A DNA stretch of 32,843 nucleotides from Oscillospiraceae bacterium (GTDB lineage Bacteria; Bacillota_A; Clostridia; Oscillospirales; Oscillospiraceae). The stretch covers positions 1 to 32,843 of the forward strand of contig JAFYLN010000088.1 of the NCBI GenBank assembly GCA_017537045.1. Direction: 5' to 3'. The notes under the pieces were generated by a model that did no database searches, was not told the DNA's origin, and worked only from the letters and a program-made list of their open reading frames with translations. The position numbers were made by a program, and so were the translations under genes. Shown here in pieces: positions 31,247 through 32,843 of the stretch. Position 1 is the first letter of the stretch; each line of letters opens with the position of its first letter.

Positions 31247-32448
31247 AACGAACAAATTTAGAAAACTGGATCGAACAAACTGAAGCCCTCCCGAAGCTTA
31301 CCCGGGAGGGCTTGGAGGGCTTACAGCTTCGTCGGCTGAATCAGACCCTTGCACGGGCGAGAGAACGGGGCGGCTTTTACAAGGACTATCCGGAAAAACT
31401 GGATTGTCTGGAAGATTTGCGGAAACTGCCGTTTACCACAGCCGAAGATATGTCGAGGTACCCGGAAAAGTTTCTGCTGACCAGCCAATCGGAAGTTAGC
31501 CGCGTGATCTCCGGTGCCACCTCCGGAACCACGGGGCCTGCCAAGAGGGTGTTTTACACGCAGACCGATACAGAGCACACCATTGGATTCTTTGCAGCCG
31601 GCATTTCCGAAATGCTGCGGGCGGGAGAAAAATGCTTCATTGCATTTCCCTTTACCGGATCCTCCGGGCTGGGTGATCTGATCGCCAAGGCGGTGGAACG
31701 GCTGGGCGGCATTTCCATTCGCACAGGCTTCGGGCAGACTTTCGGAGAACTGCTGGATCTGATAGACGAAGCCCGGCCGGAGACATATATCGGTTTTCCG
31801 GTGACACTCCTGAGCCTTGCCCGAATGTACGGGGATAATTTTCCCATACAGAGAGCCTTGGTGTCCGGTGATGCCTGTCCGGAAGGTGTGATGCAGGAAC
31901 TGGAAAAGGCGCTGGGGAGCAAGCTCTACCCCCATTACGGCAGCCGGGAGTGCGGCCTGGGAGGTGCGGTGACCTGTCCTGCCTTCCGCGGCATGCACCT
32001 GCGGGAGAACCACATCATCCCGGAAATCATCGATGAAGACGGCAGCGTCCTGCCCGATGGGGAATATGGTGAACTGGTACTGACCACCATTGGTGCCGAT
32101 GCCATGCCCCTGATCCGCTACCGGACAGGAGATTATACCCGCATCCTGCCGCCCTGCGAATGTGGCGGTGTGACAAAACGCATCGACACTGTTTCCCGCA
32201 GAGAAGGTGATTTTTCCATAGAGGAGCTGGACAGCATCCTGTTTAAAATCCCGGGTCTGGTGGATTACCGGGCGGCATTTGACGGGAAACTGCATTTGGA
32301 TTGCCTATCCCAATGCCGGATCGATGACTTGATTTTGGATGTCCTGCGGAAAAACTATCCCCATCTGGAAGTGAAGATTGCTTCGAAAGCTGCGGCTCGT
32401 GCAGATCGTCCACAGTACCTTGGGAAGCGGCATATCCTGCGGCCTTAA
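31243..32448 (+). CDS. AMP-forming CoA ligase-like protein (DVU_1553-like)
   Basis: A 401-residue adenylate-forming enzyme of the PaaK (phenylacetate-CoA ligase) type, somewhat shorter than PaaK (about 430). It has the P-loop TSGTTGPAKR, the YGSRECGLGG adenine-binding segment, GEYGELVLTT and the IRYRTGDYTR motif; the C-terminal swivel domain is short. It would activate a carboxylic acid as acyl-AMP and pass it to CoA or another thiol. Since Mop makes carboxylic acids, this enzyme could trap the product as a CoA ester, an inference from neighbourhood. The start overlaps the radical SAM stop as ATGA; it is the last gene of the operon. Confidence 0.87.
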   Translation: MKRTNLENWIEQTEALPKLTREGLEGLQLRRLNQTLARARERGGFYKDYPEKLDCLEDLRKLPFTTAEDMSRYPEKFLLTSQSEVSRVISGATSGTTGPAKRVFYTQTDTEHTIGFFAAGISEMLRAGEKCFIAFPFTGSSGLGDLIAKAVERLGGISIRTGFGQTFGELLDLIDEARPETYIGFPVTLLSLARMYGDNFPIQRALVSGDACPEGVMQELEKALGSKLYPHYGSRECGLGGAVTCPAFRGMHLRENHIIPEIIDEDGSVLPDGEYGELVLTTIGADAMPLIRYRTGDYTRILPPCECGGVTKRIDTVSRREGDFSIEELDSILFKIPGLVDYRAAFDGKLHLDCLSQCRIDDLILDVLRKNYPHLEVKIASKAAARADRPQYLGKRHILRP

Positions 32449-32462
32449 GCTATGTATAAAAT

Positions 32463-32549
32463 GGTTCGACTCCCGTATCCTGCTCCAAAAAGAAAAGACC
32501 ACTCGTTGAGTGGCCTTTTCTTTTTGGAGCAGGATACGGGAGTCGAACC
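32463..32549. repeat. 42-bp inverted repeat duplicating the tRNA-Gly 3' end around a terminator
   Basis: Arms 32463-32504 and 32508-32549 are inverted copies agreeing at 41 of 42 positions around a 3-base centre. The right arm is the T-arm and acceptor 3' strand of the minus-strand tRNA plus its trailer; the left arm is a second copy pointing the other way. The inner AAAAGACCACTC/GAGTGGCCTTTT part with flanking T-runs works as a bidirectional terminator for the ligase operon and the tRNA. An inverted duplication or a lost convergent second tRNA would explain it. Confidence 0.9.
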
Positions 32550-32598
32550 CGCCTTCACGGCTTGGGAAGCCGTTGTATTACCGATATACGAATCCTGC
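32525..32598 (-). tRNA. tRNA-Gly (anticodon CCC)
   Basis: On the minus strand a 74-nt cloverleaf with encoded CCA: acceptor GCAGGAT pairing with ATCCTGC, anticodon stem ACGGC/GCCGT around loop TTCCCAA (anticodon CCC, reading GGG), and T-arm CGGG-TTCGACT-CCCG. A promoter (TTGAAA, 17 bp, TATAAT) lies directly upstream. The downstream trailer is the terminator inside the 42-bp inverted repeat. Confidence 0.95.
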
Positions 32599-32609
32599 AT
32601 CTGTAGGGA

Positions 32610-32638
32610 ATTATAGCAGATGCAGGAGAAAATTTCAA
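32610..32638 (-). promoter_or_regulatory. Promoter of tRNA-Gly
   Basis: Read on the minus strand: TTGAAA (32638-32633), a 17-bp spacer and a perfect TATAAT (32615-32610), 11 bp before the first tRNA base. Confidence 0.75.
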
Positions 32639-32664
32639 CCATAATTTGTCGGCGACGGTTTTAC

Positions 32665-32693
32665 TTGTGCAAACGGCAAAACTATGGTATCAT
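32665..32693 (+). promoter_or_regulatory. Plus-strand promoter reading off the right edge
   Basis: TTGTGC (32665-32670), a 17-bp spacer and TATCAT (32688-32693). It is divergent from the tRNA promoter and directed into the structured region that follows. Confidence 0.55.
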
Positions 32694-32700
32694 ATTAAAA

Positions 32701-32843
32701 ATTGTAGTGGTGAGCAAAATGCATCGGCGATTTGGAATCCAAAAGAGCCGCGGATGCAGAAGCGCGTACTAATTAGGCACCGTCACGAAACGGACTGTGC
32801 CAAGGCTGGAACTGTGGAAAAACAAACAGAGATAGTGAATTAA
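32701..32843 (+). ncRNA. Structured leader or small RNA, cut by the window edge
   Basis: After the promoter at 32665 no convincing coding start appears; the readable frame crosses the promoter. Instead there are nested helices: TGCAT/ATGCA (32720-32724 and 32754-32758), CGGC/GCCG inside it, and a TTTGG-AAT-CCAAA hairpin. A second stem GGCAC/GTGCC (32776-32780 and 32797-32801) encloses a CGT/ACG extension. This suggests a riboswitch-like leader or a non-coding RNA. It matches no class I can name. Confidence 0.35.

Noticed and set aside
32463..32487. Second tRNA gene or phage attachment site
   Set aside because: Only the 3' 25 bases of the tRNA are present, inverted and sharing the terminator; there is no integrase gene and no direct repeat, so it is recorded as an inverted duplication.
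32646..32843. Short protein at the right edge
   Set aside because: Its reading frame begins before the -35 box and crosses the whole promoter. Internal starts give only very short products, and the region folds into helices instead.

Overview
The window looks like the chromosome of a Gram-positive anaerobe, most likely an Oscillospirales/Ruminococcaceae-type gut Clostridia. This is inferred from moderately high GC, strong AGGAGG ribosome sites, ATGA-overlapped operons, lipoproteins, a class B sortase with a PKTGD-type wall-sorted protein, and small dispersed intergenic elements with GTAGGGGCG-type ends. No ribosomal or other marker gene is present to fix the taxon.

Region 1 (about 1-9060) is a surface and cyclic-di-GMP locus. 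A small protein of unknown function (318-746) is followed by a c-di-GMP-I (GEMM-I) riboswitch (831-921) in the leader of a 1023-aa, very acidic surface protein with 28 uninterrupted Tyr-Asn heptads and a sorting signal. Next come a 1238-aa REC/HD-GYP/PAS/GGDEF/GAF protein, able in principle both to make and to break c-di-GMP, and a class B sortase. The promoters of the small protein, the surface protein and the sortase share a tandem TGAAAT-like repeat at a fixed distance from the -10 box.

Region 2 (about 9060-14975) starts with a convergent SARP-type regulator (winged helix, BTAD, degenerate GGDEF that keeps an RxxD I-site). Divergent from it runs an operon for a transglutaminase-like lipoprotein, a PilC/GspF platform protein, four small one-helix proteins of pseudopilin type and a PilT ATPase. 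No PilB, prepilin peptidase or obvious major pilin is present.

Region 3 (about 14988-32448) is a molybdenum-hydroxylase locus built from two divergent blocks. The minus-strand block, with almost every junction overlapping or within a few bases, encodes a MocA-like nucleotidyltransferase fused to a ModE-type DNA-binding domain, a histidine phosphatase, XdhC, a THEP1-like NTPase, a DUF4213/DUF364 protein and a FecCD-type ABC importer that probably carries molybdate or tungstate. The plus-strand block encodes a small unknown protein, a Mop-type aldehyde oxidoreductase (2x[2Fe-2S] plus molybdopterin cytosine dinucleotide) and a tight accessory operon: dicluster/CCG Fe-S protein, CxxC protein, methyltransferase, C-GCAxxG-C-C protein, radical SAM protein and AMP-forming ligase. 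These accessory genes resemble a set I associate with the Desulfovibrio vulgaris DVU_1551-1559 region; their chemistry is not established. A TylF-like methyltransferase and a mobile-element-like repeat lie between the two blocks.

The right end carries tRNA-Gly(CCC) on the minus strand, whose 3' end is duplicated in inverted orientation around its terminator, and then a plus-strand promoter with a structured leader that runs off the window.

The strongest leads are the c-di-GMP circuit (riboswitch, SARP with pseudo-GGDEF, three matched promoters, adhesin and sortase) and the Mop/radical-SAM accessory operon with its predicted metal uptake and cofactor genes.
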